Shown here piece by piece: positions 32,425 to 43,787 of a stretch of 64,000 bases of DNA. Source of the stretch: Lepraria neglecta. Lineage: Eukaryota; Ascomycota; Lecanoromycetes; Lecanorales; Stereocaulaceae. Under the pieces are notes generated by a model, which worked only from the letters and a program-made list of their open reading frames with translations, was not told the DNA's origin and did not search any database. The position numbers were made by a program, and so were the translations under genes. The DNA lies in assembly GCA_033220425.1 (NCBI GenBank), contig CM065653.1, forward strand, positions 744,001 to 808,000. The letters run 5' to 3'. The stretch's first letter is position 1, and every line of letters begins with the position of its first letter.

Positions 32425-33841
32425 GGGTCAGTGAGGACTTGATAACTTGGCTTCGGACGAGGACTACGGGCCATGACTGGTGGGACATATGATGGGGCTC
32501 CAATGCCCTACGATTGGGCTTGTAAACATGGCTGGTATTATCAATGGCGCAAGGGTTTCTGATCTAGGAGGGGCTTATTGCTCCAAGATTTGAAGTGGGA
32601 GATTTGTATAGAACATAGCAATTGAGTTTGGTTCTTCATAGGCCTTCTCAACTTGACCCTCAATTGAAGCTACCGTGATCCCTAGCCATATCGAATTGAC
32701 TCACTGAGAGGGAGGCCAGATATGGAAGGTCCTTTGCGGGGTGCTCTCACCTGCATATGCACTGCGCACATTGCGCACAGGTAAGGCTGAAAGTAGGTCA
32801 GAAATAGGGCTGCTGTCAGCACGTGGTTATGTAACAATTGGCGGGGTCCTATACTCTGATAAGGCACCACTGCAGAAAGCCAGGCGCCAGACCATTCATC
32901 TCCCTGAATGATAGTAGACGTCGTAAGAACGGGGAGTGATAGCAATCGGCTGGGCTTGAGGGTGTAAATTAAACCGAGTCAAAAAATGAATGTTTGCTTT
33001 GAAAAGCACTTTTCAATCTTGTTGCCTTGTAGAGAGCTGCGGCGCAAGACTTTCGTCCAGGCTCGCAGAGTAAAAGACCGGTGTGAAGCCTACTAAACCT
33101 AACCTATATGTATTTACGCTTCGGTTTTTCTTGTGACGTATATTCGAAATCACAGGTACGTGTGCTCGGTGTTAATCTCTTGAGCTCTGCCTAAGAAAGG
33201 GCAGTCGTCAACAGAACACGCGGCGAAAGCGATGTTCTGCGAGACCCTTCTTGCAGGACTCTCCTGGAGGCACAAGGCTAAGGAGGCCTGCCTGGAACCT
33301 GTCGGAGTAAAAGATGGAGAGCTTGTGAGAACATCCGGCATCCAAAAGTTTTGATCGTTAAGCAGTTCTTGTTTTTGGAGCATCATGAAGATTCTATGAA
33401 CACTACGACGGCTTGGAGTTGAAAAATGAAATTGAAGGTCTTTCGTTGACTTGAGAACACTCCGCCTCCATGTTCCTGGTTGCTTGGACAATTGTCCTGT
33501 TATAGACTTCTTGTTCTATAACAAAGCCGTCAGTCGGGGATTCTTCGCATTATTCTGAGGATCTTTGCTTACTAAGGAAAGCCTTAGAAGTGAGGCGGTC
33601 GGTGGCGCTTTCACCTGCATAAGGTCGAGGCGGAGTCTCGAGGCTATTGATACACCCTGACCGCTTCGAACCTTACCATGGGCGTGCCATAAGAATGATC
33701 ACATCCTTTAATCTCATAAAATCAAATGCAGAGGAATTCCATCTTCAGAGCAAGATATCAATATATATTGTAACTACGTTCCCAATTTGGCGATTAGGCG
33801 AAAGCCGTCTGGTGCAGTCAGGAATCAGTTGAGTAGCAACC
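32425..33841. other. Intergenic
   Basis: A minus-strand frame at 33150-33491 without an ATG could be part of a spliced gene, since acceptor- and donor-like sites lie upstream near 33506-33590. Two competing frames are possible, so no gene is called. The last bases before 33842 give a strong start context (GCAACCATGG) for the next gene. Confidence 0.4.
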
Positions 33842-36800
33842 ATGGCAGGCCTCGGAAGAATTACCGCGAACGTCTTTCAAGCCGCCAATGATAATACCCT
33901 CGCCCTTGCGAGTCTGAAATTCGATTTCTCGTTGATGAAAGTGGAGGCGCCGATTGAATTTTCAGGACTTGGGGCAGCCCTGTCCACGCGCCGCCGGACT
34001 GACGCTGAGGATGGTCCCCACCACAAGATCGCCAGACGGCTCGCTGCTCTGTTCGAGCAGCTCATACCCTCTACGCCAAAGCTGATTACGGCTTATGGGC
34101 TTAGATCCACCGAGATAATTCAGACGCCGGGTGTCAATCCAAAAGGATCTCCCAAGCATGGGCCGTTTGAGACATATGTTGGTGCTGATGGAACGGCCAT
34201 GTGGGCGGCAGCGACTTCTGGGGTTCCGGCTCTTGGTGTTTATTTTCTCGCATGCCTATTGGCGAGAGCGTGGGATGCCACAGAAGCAATTTCGATTTGG
34301 GTTGAGCTTGTAAATAAGAGGCGGGATGAGATTGAGGATGGCTGGAAAATGAACCATGCTGTGTCTGAATCGAGCCGAATGAGCGTTTACCAAGATATTT
34401 CGAGGGAGGATCTTGCTAGGTGGGATGCTAGTGCGCGTGCTTGGCTTCGCAGTGCAGACGAAGTCAAAGCTAAAGAGCAGACCCAATTGATGCTCATCAT
34501 CAAGAATATCCAGGTTCCCTTCAATGGTGGTGAATCAACGTACTCAAAAGTCATTGAAGCGTGGCAGCAGGCAATGTCTGCTTTGGAACAATTGCTGTGT
34601 GGACGGCCCCAGGAGATATCCAATCGCTCAACTCTGCTGGCATTTTCGGCTTGGCATCTCTATCCAAATCTCGTTGTGCTTGGCAGTGAAACAAAGAACG
34701 TTCAGTTCAGCGACCACATTATGCATCCACGGGGGGCTGCAACCATAGCGAAAGAGCCTCGATTTAAGAAGGCCGCTCAGGGTAGTAGCTGGTCTCTTGC
34801 ACTTTCGCACCTTCGCTACTACGGCGATCCAGTCACGGTGGAGAGTCACACGGACTTTTCCAGAGTCACCATTCAGCAATTGCATATCATCGCTTTAGGA
34901 AGCCTGTTCAATGCTTGGGATATCGAGCAGCGCGACGTTCTGTCCGTAGCACAATGGTTCGCAAGCTTATGGGACTTCCTCTGTCAAGGAGCCTCGGAAA
35001 GACTTGTACTGGACCGGCTTGCTTGGCTTCGATATTTGGCACAGGCAGCCAAAGAACTCTTAAGGCAAGGAGTTGGGAGAGAATCAGAGGCATCCCAACT
35101 CTTCTATTATGGCCAGCGCCGGGCGAAACAATTCCTTGGCGTCTCGAAGACACCTCTAGAGCCATTCTTCGGGCTAGCCAACGAATCCATCCTGGCGGGT
35201 CTCTCAGAGAAAGACGAGGAAGAGCGCGTCGTAGCGTATCTGCGAAAGGTTACCAAAATGAACCGTTTGCGCAGTAGCGAAGCATATATCGTGTCGGATT
35301 GGAAAATTTGCGCCGCTAATAGCACTGCTATGGCCTGCGAACTCATGACAGCAATCCCGCATACTTGTGCTTCAAGGAAGAGAGACATCGATGGCAATGT
35401 ACTGAGTGAGGCCGCCCACGCAAGGTGGATATACATTGACAACATGCATGGCTCTGGCATTCAGCATGATCATGTACTTGATTCGATCTTGCGACGTCGA
35501 CTTGAACAACTTGCTGCCCGCGGCGAGCGAGGCTTGATGATCAGCAATGTACCTTATCAAGTTCATCAAAATGAATGGACCTGGGACGACCCGCCATTTC
35601 TCCTCGACTACCCTATGCACTCGCAATTAGATCTTCAGGGAAGCAACGAAATAGATTCTTATCGCTGCCCGTCCATTTCAAATTCCTCGGATTCGTGCCG
35701 GTGCTTCGATTGCGATCACAGATCCATCGATCGAGCCGAACAGCCGTGTAAGTTTCTGCAGCTTTTGACAATCGGCAGATACAAACTTTTTGTGAATGAA
35801 GCCTCGAAGTACAAGCATTCAAGATACAAAAAGGCAATCCGAATAATGAAGAAAGACTACCTTCATCCAACGTTGTCGATTGAGCGGCTATCCAAATTGT
35901 CAATCGAAGCGGATGTTGTGTCGTCATACCTTCAATTTCTGTTATGTCCCGCCATGGACCAAAAGAGTAGCCAGTCAACCTGGGAAGGTGGTAACAACGG
36001 GCAAGGTAACAGCGAGGAACGTGACGAAGGAAGCGATTCATCAGACAGTGAAGCAGTAACTGATCAAAGCGGCCTGCATGCTGCGGATCAACGCAGGAGG
36101 TCAAGCACATGGCGAGCCTCGGCTGAAGATTTCAACTATCGAAGAGAACTTGCCAGTATTTTTGGATACAGCCCAAAACGTTCGTGGGCTTTCCACGCCC
36201 TGGTCTCTGCAACTCAAGTCTATCAGCAGCTCGAAGGGGCAACAGTCTCTTTGAAGATTGTCAAAGCACCCTTGAGTGAAGCTTCCTGGCTCACCAGACG
36301 GATGATCAAGGCTGGTGACATGGGTCAGTCAAAAGCCCAATGGTTCCCTTCAAGTGTCCCCCAACCATTTCGGAGGTCAAATATGCTTGGCTGTATTGCT
36401 CATTTCGAGTCCGGTACTCTCTCTCTACTGCCTACGAATTTCGAGAAGACTCTGGCTATTGCTTCTGGGAACTCTCTCTTTGTCATTGGTGCTTTGGTTT
36501 CAGATCCCTTTGACATGAATGCCGAGGATGTCGTCAAGCGTATCATCGGTAACATCGGCCGCACAGGAATCTGTATGCTGGAATCACCGATCGAACCGCG
36601 AATACGGCCTTTTGGTGATCAGTACAATATCGTCACTCATGCTGCGTATGATGGTAAAAGAGAGGATAATTTCAAGGGCACATCCCTGCATCTGTCCTTT
36701 ACCGACTGGATACTACCACTTGAGGTGAAAGGTGCAGAATTAAGAACAATTGACCAGGAAGCCTATGTGGTTGAATCGGTCATTTCTGTACTTGATTCTG

Positions 36801-37156
36801 GGAAGTGGGTAGCAGATCTCGATATTCTATCCACAGATTTCCAAAAACTGCACAGACTTGAGATGCCGGCCCAGTGTCCTGGCCACCCTAATGGACTTTC
36901 CGATTATGACTACACCTCTCTGGATACCTGGGAAGAATTTCTTGACGGCCCAACGAATGTAGGGTTCTTTCGCGCACACGGTAATTGGGCAGCGCGGCTT
37001 GCCGCAGTGAGTATACTATCTCAGCAACAGCAAGGCCACAGTATTGGATTATTGGGTCCCGGGAAAATGTGTCTGGAATGCTTCAATACTACGTATGAGC
37101 ATGGATGGGGATTGAGGAAACACGAGTCACGGCTGCCAGCGTTCTGTATAGATTAG
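33842..37156 (+). CDS. Large protein of unknown function, 1104 residues
   Basis: This is one uninterrupted exon with a strong start context. The N-terminal third contains hydrophobic helical stretches (VPALGVYFLACLLARAWDA), although no signal peptide is evident. The middle holds a cysteine-rich patch (DSCRCFDCDHRS) followed later by an acidic, Ser/Gly-rich linker (about residues 710-750). The C-terminus has a CxxC pair (GKMCLECF) and a last cysteine (AFCID). No catalytic signature is recognised. The length, codon use and lack of lesions indicate a functional gene. Proteins of this general look are common orphans in filamentous ascomycetes, but no role can be given. Metal binding by the cysteine clusters is only a guess. 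Confidence 0.75.
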   Translation: MAGLGRITANVFQAANDNTLALASLKFDFSLMKVEAPIEFSGLGAALSTRRRTDAEDGPHHKIARRLAALFEQLIPSTPKLITAYGLRSTEIIQTPGVNPKGSPKHGPFETYVGADGTAMWAAATSGVPALGVYFLACLLARAWDATEAISIWVELVNKRRDEIEDGWKMNHAVSESSRMSVYQDISREDLARWDASARAWLRSADEVKAKEQTQLMLIIKNIQVPFNGGESTYSKVIEAWQQAMSALEQLLCGRPQEISNRSTLLAFSAWHLYPNLVVLGSETKNVQFSDHIMHPRGAATIAKEPRFKKAAQGSSWSLALSHLRYYGDPVTVESHTDFSRVTIQQLHIIALGSLFNAWDIEQRDVLSVAQWFASLWDFLCQGASERLVLDRLAWLRYLAQAAKELLRQGVGRESEASQLFYYGQRRAKQFLGVSKTPLEPFFGLANESILAGLSEKDEEERVVAYLRKVTKMNRLRSSEAYIVSDWKICAANSTAMACELMTAIPHTCASRKRDIDGNVLSEAAHARWIYIDNMHGSGIQHDHVLDSILRRRLEQLAARGERGLMISNVPYQVHQNEWTWDDPPFLLDYPMHSQLDLQGSNEIDSYRCPSISNSSDSCRCFDCDHRSIDRAEQPCKFLQLLTIGRYKLFVNEASKYKHSRYKKAIRIMKKDYLHPTLSIERLSKLSIEADVVSSYLQFLLCPAMDQKSSQSTWEGGNNGQGNSEERDEGSDSSDSEAVTDQSGLHAADQRRRSSTWRASAEDFNYRRELASIFGYSPKRSWAFHALVSATQVYQQLEGATVSLKIVKAPLSEASWLTRRMIKAGDMGQSKAQWFPSSVPQPFRRSNMLGCIAHFESGTLSLLPTNFEKTLAIASGNSLFVIGALVSDPFDMNAEDVVKRIIGNIGRTGICMLESPIEPRIRPFGDQYNIVTHAAYDGKREDNFKGTSLHLSFTDWILPLEVKGAELRTIDQEAYVVESVISVLDSGKWVADLDILSTDFQKLHRLEMPAQCPGHPNGLSDYDYTSLDTWEEFLDGPTNVGFFRAHGNWAARLAAVSILSQQQQGHSIGLLGPGKMCLECFNTTYEHGWGLRKHESRLPAFCID

Positions 37157-37855
37157 CTTTGACACTTCAACAACGGACCCGCGTTACGGCAATCGCAGCT
37201 TCGAATTTGTCAATCTCTTGCGCTTTCTGACCTCTTCTAGAAGTTTTTAGCGAAAAGTCGTCTTTCTGAATGGTCTGTACCCTGAGTGACGTTTATCCGC
37301 GTCATATGAAAGAACGCTTGATGTCTATCATACGTGAAAATTGGAGCACGTACAGTCTACACACGGCAAATTGTAAGCCTAAACAAAGTCAGCGCGTCAG
37401 CCCCTCAACTAACCTCTCGATTAACACACTTGGCACTGAAACCAAACATAGCACCACATGACGTTCGGAGCTAAAAATTCTTTCATAGTTTAGGTAAAGC
37501 ATATTACTGCCAGGCGTCCAGAGCTTTCGATATTCGAGTGGTTCATAGCTCGAGCTCCTTTCCGAGACGGCTCGGAAGTTCCTTGATCATCCCTGTTAGC
37601 ACATGTCAGCCAAGAGATTGCGGCTTATATAAGTAAAGATCCAACTCACCAACTGCCCAGTGCATCCTCTTCCAAACATCAATCGAACTCTCTTTCTACC
37701 GACAAACGCAGCTGTTGCTCATAAAGCGCCGCAACATCGACCTATCTACTGTTCTATTACACTACACGATTCATCTCCCGTTTTATTTCTTCGTTTAAAC
37801 TCGGCTTCAAAAATAGTATTGAGTTTAAAGTCTTTAGTGCTGATAATAACTCTGT

Positions 37856-37969
37856 CACGGCTTGGCCTTTGCTTACTGTTGGTGCCGATACGCGTAGTAT
37901 GGAGCATGGTTATCGAACGTTCGATCATTGCTCATCGCCCATGGCTAGCGGCTTGGCGCGTCTCCAAGA
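37856..37969 (+). repeat. Dispersed repeat A, left copy
   Basis: The blocks CACGGCTTGGCCTTTGCTTA and GGCTTGGCGCGTC recur in reverse complement at 60378-60453 (GTAAGCAAAGGCCAAGCCGT and GACGCGCCAAGCC). The left copy has extra sequence between the blocks. The family is unknown. Confidence 0.6.
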
Positions 37970-38310
37970 CGCGCAGGCTTCATGTATCTATCTTCTCTCC
38001 TTAGATATGTTCTTCTAGTCATACTACACCCCTATCGACTCGCTCTAGGCAGGCCCCTGACAACGTCGACAAATTCGAACCCGGCCCCAGTAGCCCTGGG
38101 CCAAAGCGCGAGCTGCTTCGGGGGCCCCAGGCGCCCCGGGCGCCCCTCGGGCCAAGTCACGTGTTTTCAGCCCTATATGATTTTTGTTTGACCGGAGCAC
38201 TCGGGAACCCCCTCTGGAGCAACCCCGGGGGTTAGCCCCAACGCGATGCTGGAATCGATCGATTCGGGCGATTTCCTCGCGGGGGTGATGTGCGCAGATG
38301 GTGCGACCGC

Positions 38311-38395
38311 GGTGCGACAGCGGTGCGACAGCGGTGCGACAGCAGTGCGCGACAGCAGTGCGCGACAGCAGTGCGCGACAGCGGTACGAGGGTGC
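38311..38395. repeat. Short tandem repeat, 11-13 base units
   Basis: Successive units read GGTGCGACAGC, then AGTGCGCGACAGC repeated three times, then a diverged unit. It is a GC-rich minisatellite-like array in non-coding DNA. Confidence 0.8.
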
Positions 38396-38748
38396 AGCAA
38401 TGTGCGCGCCGTGGGGGCTTGCCAAGGGTGGCTGCGAGACTAGCCAAGGGTAGCTGCAAGACTAGTCAGGGGGTTTCCGACGCTATCTTTTACTAATTAA
38501 AAGTTGGCCCGGGGCCTGCACGGGGCGCCCTTAGCCGTGATTGGCGTGGCCCCGGACGCACGTCGGACCGGTTTCTGGGTGAGGCGCCCGAGCGGCCCCG
38601 GGCGCCCGCCGGGCGTCTGGGGCCACGTTCGGGCCACGTTCGATTTTGCCGACGAAACTCTAGAAATACTAGCCGCACACTAAATCTCTACGTGTTCCTA
38701 TAAGGCTAAGCAAAACTTTCTTAATATTACCCAATTAGTATCTATTCT

Positions 38749-38838
38749 GCAGATTTTGCAACTCCGCATAGAGGTCATCATCTTATATATTAACCAACCA
38801 ATCAGATCTCATAGAGAATCCGTCCATTTCGTGACAGT
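38749..38838 (-). repeat. Dispersed repeat B, left copy
   Basis: In reverse complement this matches 56398-56489. The shared core is TGGACGGATTCTCTAT followed by AGATCTGATTGGTTGGTTA. It lies at the edge of an AT-rich, probably mutated transposon remnant. Confidence 0.7.
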
Positions 38839-39011
38839 AGGAGGCTAAAATATTAATCTAATCTTATCTAAAGATTCCTATTAAATATCGCGACCCGATA
38901 CGATAGGTCTATTATCTCCTTTATTTACTATCGTAGACGCTATATTATATTATAGTTATTCATTTATTATTCTTAACTTATATCTGCGAATTATATTTCT
39001 GCCTCGGCGGC

Positions 39012-39050
39012 GCCTCAGTGGCCCCCGGGGCTACGAGCGGCCACTGAGGC
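39012..39050. repeat. Perfect 12-base hairpin
   Basis: GCCTCAGTGGCC (39012-39023) and GGCCACTGAGGC (39039-39050) are exact reverse complements with a 15-base loop. Isolated in a GC-rich non-coding block, it may be the end of a small mobile element or a chance palindrome. Confidence 0.6.
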
Positions 39051-39638
39051 ACCCCGTCCCAGTCACGAGGCAGCAAGAGGCAGCCCCATACCGATTCCGT
39101 TGGGCCCCAAATTTGGAGGCCACCTGCGCAAAGGTTATGCGATAAGTCATTCTGAATCAGGGCCCCGTAGGTGCAATATTGCGCGAGTTATTCGACTGCG
39201 CAGCGTTGAAATGTTGATGTTTTGGGGCTGCGGGCGCTAGGAACGCGCCCAGGAACGCGCGAAGGCTGGGTCGGCATTTTAGCCGACCTCACACTAAGGC
39301 TTCCCGCACGTGGCGGTGATCAATATTAGAAGTTATTTCTCGTATCGATCTTGTACCCGTATCGACACTAAGACAGCATGCTTATGGACTAGATAATGGT
39401 TGCTTATGAGTTACGCATTGACTGTCTTCATGCTATTTGACGCCATGGTCCACTCAGACTTTTTCTAAAATACGTGTTTACTTGTTTTAAAGCTGGGCGT
39501 TGGTGATACATCTTCGATTAAAACAAATCGCGGAAACACATCCTCGTTAATTGGTCTACATGGATAGGAGGATTGGTACAATTCCTTTCCATATCCCTCG
39601 CATTAGCCTCCATCGACTTGGAGCATTCCGCGTGAAAC

Positions 39639-41481
39639 CTAGTAAGTCGCTTTACTAGAGTTCCGGATTCTCTCCCCATACTTATAAAACACCCACGGAA
39701 TCGGGCACCCGGCCAACGCGATGAAAGCCAGCAAGCTGTTCCCCCACCCTATCCCTAGTGCCTGGTACATCTTTGGCCCAGCCAGGGGTAACGTCGCGCC
39801 AAAAACCGATCTCATCACCGCATTTGCTGCCGTAGCACTAGCGGCGTATTCGGTGAATGCATCAACAACATAGGTCAGTGTGCAGACCAAGGTGACGAGC
39901 AGTCCAATTCCAAAAAATGCGTTGCCGATAATGGGCACGATCCAATGAATCGCATATCTCGCTGACCAGCCGTAAATGAAAAGGCCGATGGGTAAGGTGA
40001 AAGATGTCCAAACCATGGGCAGCAGGCGATATTCTGGCTTCAATTCTCCACTGGCGGCTTTGGCCAGCAGAATCTTGTCCGAGAAGACCCCAAAGATGAC
40101 CAAGCCGATGATGTTACCGACGCCGAGGCCAAGGTAGACCAGTCCGGTTATCCCAATGGTGAAATGATAGTACTCCCCGAATACGACTGGGAAGGTTGTG
40201 AAGAGCAGGTAGAGATAGCCGTACGTCACCGCCATGAACAGTGACAGGAGGAAGATAATGGGTGAGAAAACCAACATCTTTGCAGGGCGGATTAGAGTGT
40301 TACGCCAGAGCTGGCGCGCTGTGAGACCTTGATCGTATTTGGAGCGCAGGGACATGTTTCCTGTTTTCTTCTGCAGAGCGCGCGTTTTGCGCGCCATGAT
40401 TACGACTCCATAAGTCTCTCGCATGAAGACGAAGTTGACGAGTGTGATAGATCCCTCCTAGATGCGTTTGCTGCCGTCAGCTGTGTTTAATTAAATGAAA
40501 GAATCCATGGACATTCCTAGGAAATGGAACAGTGCGCTTACAATCATCAAAAGCAACCACATAAGCCATCTCCACCCCTTCGCCTCGGTCAAAAACCCCC
40601 CGGCAACAGGCCCAAAAATCGGTCCCAGCGTAGGACCCAGAGAATATATCCCCATATACTTCCCCCTTCGCTCCTGCGGTATGAGGTCCGAGATCGTCCC
40701 CCCACCGATCGCCAGCGGCGCCGATCCTGCACAACCTTGCAGAAACCGTAATCCGATCTCACTGTTCAGGCTGGGAGCCAATGCGCAACCCACGGTGAGG
40801 GCGGCGAAGAGTGTGTTGCATATGTGATAGAGTGGCATTCGACCGTAGAGCTCGGATAAGGGTGCTATTACTAGGGGGCCGGCGGCGAAGCCGAGTAGGT
40901 ACACTGAGACAACCAGGGAGCCGAGCTCGGGGTTTGTGGAGTGGAATTCGGACATCACCTGTGGTATTCCTGTTGCGAGGATGGAGGAGCCTAGAGGACT
41001 GTTAAGGGTGCCCAAAGATGGTTAGTGGAGATGTTTTGACTGGCTGTTCTTGTGAGGCTGGCTTTTGGGGGGAGGAGGAGGGGAGGATTGCAATAGCTTA
41101 CCTGATGAAGGTAATGGCGCTGACGAGGAAGATGTGTGTCTTTACCTTCCATGGCGGCCAGTTTATTGGATTGCTTGAATCGTTCGGACCATCCCAGTCG
41201 ACGATGTTGGGGTCGATGGTTTCATCGGACTTCGGCTCTTGGTCGCTGTTTGATGCAGAGAAACTTCTGAGAACATTGGCTTCAAGGTCGGCGGACTTTG
41301 CAGTGTCGACTTCGGTTCCATCTCGCTGGTTGCTGTCTTTCGTGTTTTCGCTCGGCTCGCTATCAGCCGTTCCTTCATTGTCATCCTGGGACTTCTTAGG
41401 CGACATGGACACTTTGTCGGTTGAAGCTGTATCATCGTCAAAGGTCGTAACCGGAGCACTGAAAGATTTTGGGTCCTCCAT
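39639..41481 (-). CDS. MFS multidrug-type exporter (DHA1 family)
   Basis: Three exons on the minus strand: 41481-41102, 40998-40542 and 40457-39639, with introns of 103 and 84 bases. All phases agree and give 551 residues. A long, acidic and Ser-rich cytoplasmic N-terminus leads to NPINWPPWKVK and the first membrane helix. The MFS signatures follow: PLSELYGRMPLYH between helices 2 and 3, QGCAGSAPLAIGGGTISDL and GPTLGPIFGPVAGGFL. Helices 7-12 lie in the last exon. About 12 membrane helices are expected. The relatives are proton-driven plasma-membrane exporters of drugs and metabolites (FLU1/TPO1 type). At the left edge of the PKS cluster, it probably exports the product or gives self-protection. 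Confidence 0.88.
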
Positions 41482-42528
41482 ATGTCGACAGCTGGAATAA
41501 CTGTCTTTCCAATTGGGCTGTTACTTGGCCTATGGACCAGCAAAAAGATTCAACCGAGGGTCAGTCTTCAGCTCATTCCACACCAAACTGTCAATAAGGG
41601 CACTCTTAGCGCAACGAAGCAAAGTGGGGAGGCGGCGTGTGCGGTGGGATAAGACTCAATTTCCTTACAAGAGCGCAGAGCATCTTATTAGGTGCGCCTC
41701 AAGAAATGATGCAATGCAATGCAAGCCATAATCTCTGACCCCTGCACGTTGTGCATAGCATAATGACCTAAGGGAGACATGGGTGGAGGCGGATTGATCG
41801 TCTCCGCTTTCCCGCTGTCACTTGCATCAATGTGTAAATCATTATGCAAGACAGCCTAAGCTTTTCAGACATTCTAGTATTTTGTGGAGACTCTCTTTCG
41901 CGCAATTTTAATTTCTGACCAAAGGTAGCACACCTGAGTGAAGGCAGCCAATCATGGAACAACTGGACGATCATCCTTCAATTCTCCTGGAAGATGGATT
42001 GCGCCATACTATAACTATACATACTACCTTACGCATATTTCGATCGTGACTGCATCTGCATTTGCATATACATAGATAAGGTAAGGTATGCATCACATAT
42101 GCAGGGCCCTTACAACATATTCAGTTAGTCTCGGCCCCTATTTAGGGCTCGAACCTGAGCTGAGACACCGCTTAGAGTCCATTTCTGTTATCAGACAAAG
42201 TCCAACATACGAGTTCAAAGCATGCTGGTCCAAACATCATACTTGCCAGACGTCCCTTCTGGGACGGTGATTATGCCCTATGACGTAGAAGACATGATGG
42301 TCAGTTCAGGATATCCGCATTCCCCTCTTCGCTCATTTGGGCGGCTAAACCTAAGAGGCAATCTCTCGCCGACCATCTCCGTATACGGAGGTATGTTTGT
42401 GGATTGGCCGGCAAACCCAAGATTTTCGAGAAAGCAAGCTTGTGCGTCATCAATCTTGGCATAGAGGACTTCCTAGAAGAAGCAGTTAAATTTGAAAACA
42501 AGTCTGACAATTGGCTATATCTTTCACA
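41482..42528. other. Divergent promoter region, MFS to methyltransferase
   Basis: About 1.05 kb between divergent starts, suited to shared control of two cluster genes. Small frames at 41513-41731 and 42222-42464 show no features. No binding site is asserted. Confidence 0.5.
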
Positions 42529-43787
42529 ATGGCTTCTATTGATACCACACCTCCAACGCTGGTACGCCTTGAAAGTCAGCCTGACAATTTGATGGGCTCT
42601 TCTGATGTCGCGGAAGTTTCAGACCTTTTTCCAGGGCATCTGGATGGACCCCAGGACGAAGCAAAGATTCCAGCGTCGAATGGGCTAGAAAGCCATCAAG
42701 TATTTACTACGGGACCAGAGAAAAATGCTGTGATTCCACCATTTCTGCCCGAAAGCAGAAAGGACAATAAAGGCGTTCCTTGGTATGACTCATATTCTCA
42801 CAGCTCCTTTGTCCAGCCATGATATTTCCGATTGTTTTCCCCCAGATACATGCCAGCGGTGCTGAGGATGACAGGTACCATACCACACCAAACGACATCG
42901 ATCCGGTGACTCGTGATCTTCTCGAAAATTACAGCAAAATTCCATCGGATCAAGTAAAGCAGCACGTTGTCGCAATCGTGAGTTTTTCAAATAATCTTCC
43001 CTGATGTTTTCCAACCGTACTGCACCTATCCAGTTCTCCTCATCCCCAAAAAAGCCCGAAAAAATCGTTGCTAACACCGTCTTTCCCCCTTTCCCCCAAA
43101 TAGCGCGAAAAAGCCTGGGACGTCTATCCCTACCCCTGCATCGGCCAATTCCTCTTCCTAAACCTCACCATCAATCTCTCCCCCTATTACCCCACCCTAG
43201 TCTCCCGCCTGCGCGATGAAAACCAAACCTTCCTCGACCTCGGCTGTTGCTTCGCCCAAGACGTACGTAAACTCGTTTCCGACGGCGCCCGAAGCGAGAA
43301 CATCTACGGTGCTGATCTCTATGGCGAATTCATGGACCTGGGGTTCGAGCTGTTTCGAGATCGGAAGACGCTGAAAAGCACGTTTTTCCCGACTGATATA
43401 CTTAATGACCGGGATTTGTTGTTGAGGGGGTTGAATGGCGAGATGAATGTTGTTTATTTGGGGCTTTTCTTGCATCACTTTGACTTTGAGACCTGTGTCA
43501 AAGTTTGTGCACGCGTTACGAAGCTGCTGAAGCCGGAACCGGGGAGTTTGGTTATGGGCGTGCAAGTAGGGAGTCTTATGGGGGATACTAAGCCGATTCC
43601 TATTCCTAGTGGGGGAATTTTGTGGAGGCATGACATTAAGAGTATTGAGAAAGTGTGGGAGGAGGTTGGGGCAATCACGGGGACGAAGTGGAAGGTTGAG
43701 GCTAGGTTGGAGAGGAGCAAGGGTTTTGGTGAGAAGTGGCAGATTGAGGGGACGAGAAGGTTGGGTTTTGAGGTTTGGAGGCTTTGA
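42529..43787 (+). CDS. SAM-dependent methyltransferase of polyketide clusters (AusD-like)
   Basis: The best model has exons 42529-42782, 42857-42977 and 43104-43787, giving 352 residues. The last two exons are firm: their 126-base intron joins QHVVAI to REKAWDVYPYPCIGQFLFL. The SAM-binding motif is FLDLGCCFAQDVRKL, followed by YGADLYGEFMDLG and LGLFLHHFDF. This pattern matches the methyltransferases of fungal meroterpenoid and aromatic polyketide clusters, such as AusD, some of which methylate a carboxyl group. The first exon is less sure. It adds a weakly conserved, acidic 80-residue extension; an alternative start at 42819 would avoid it. In this cluster the likely substrate is the PKS product or an oxidised derivative. 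Confidence 0.82.

Larger units (their letters stand above)
37157..39638. other. Repeat-rich stretch left of the PKS cluster
   Basis: About 2.5 kb without a supported gene. Very GC-rich blocks (38080-38450, 38500-38660, 39000-39300) alternate with AT-rich, TA-heavy sequence (38690-38995). The latter looks like repeat-induced mutation of transposon remnants. Separate repeats inside it are listed individually. Confidence 0.6.

Noticed and set aside
33150-33491. 113-codon minus-strand frame as a gene or exon
   Set aside because: No ATG, and two alternative splicings give different proteins. Evidence is insufficient to choose.
38311-38395. CRISPR-like array
   Set aside because: Units are 11-13 bases, directly adjacent with no spacers, and the genome is eukaryotic. 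It is a minisatellite.
42110-42200. Possible tRNA on the minus strand (GGTTCGAGCCCT T-arm-like sequence)
   Set aside because: No acceptor stem or D-arm pairing could be found around it.
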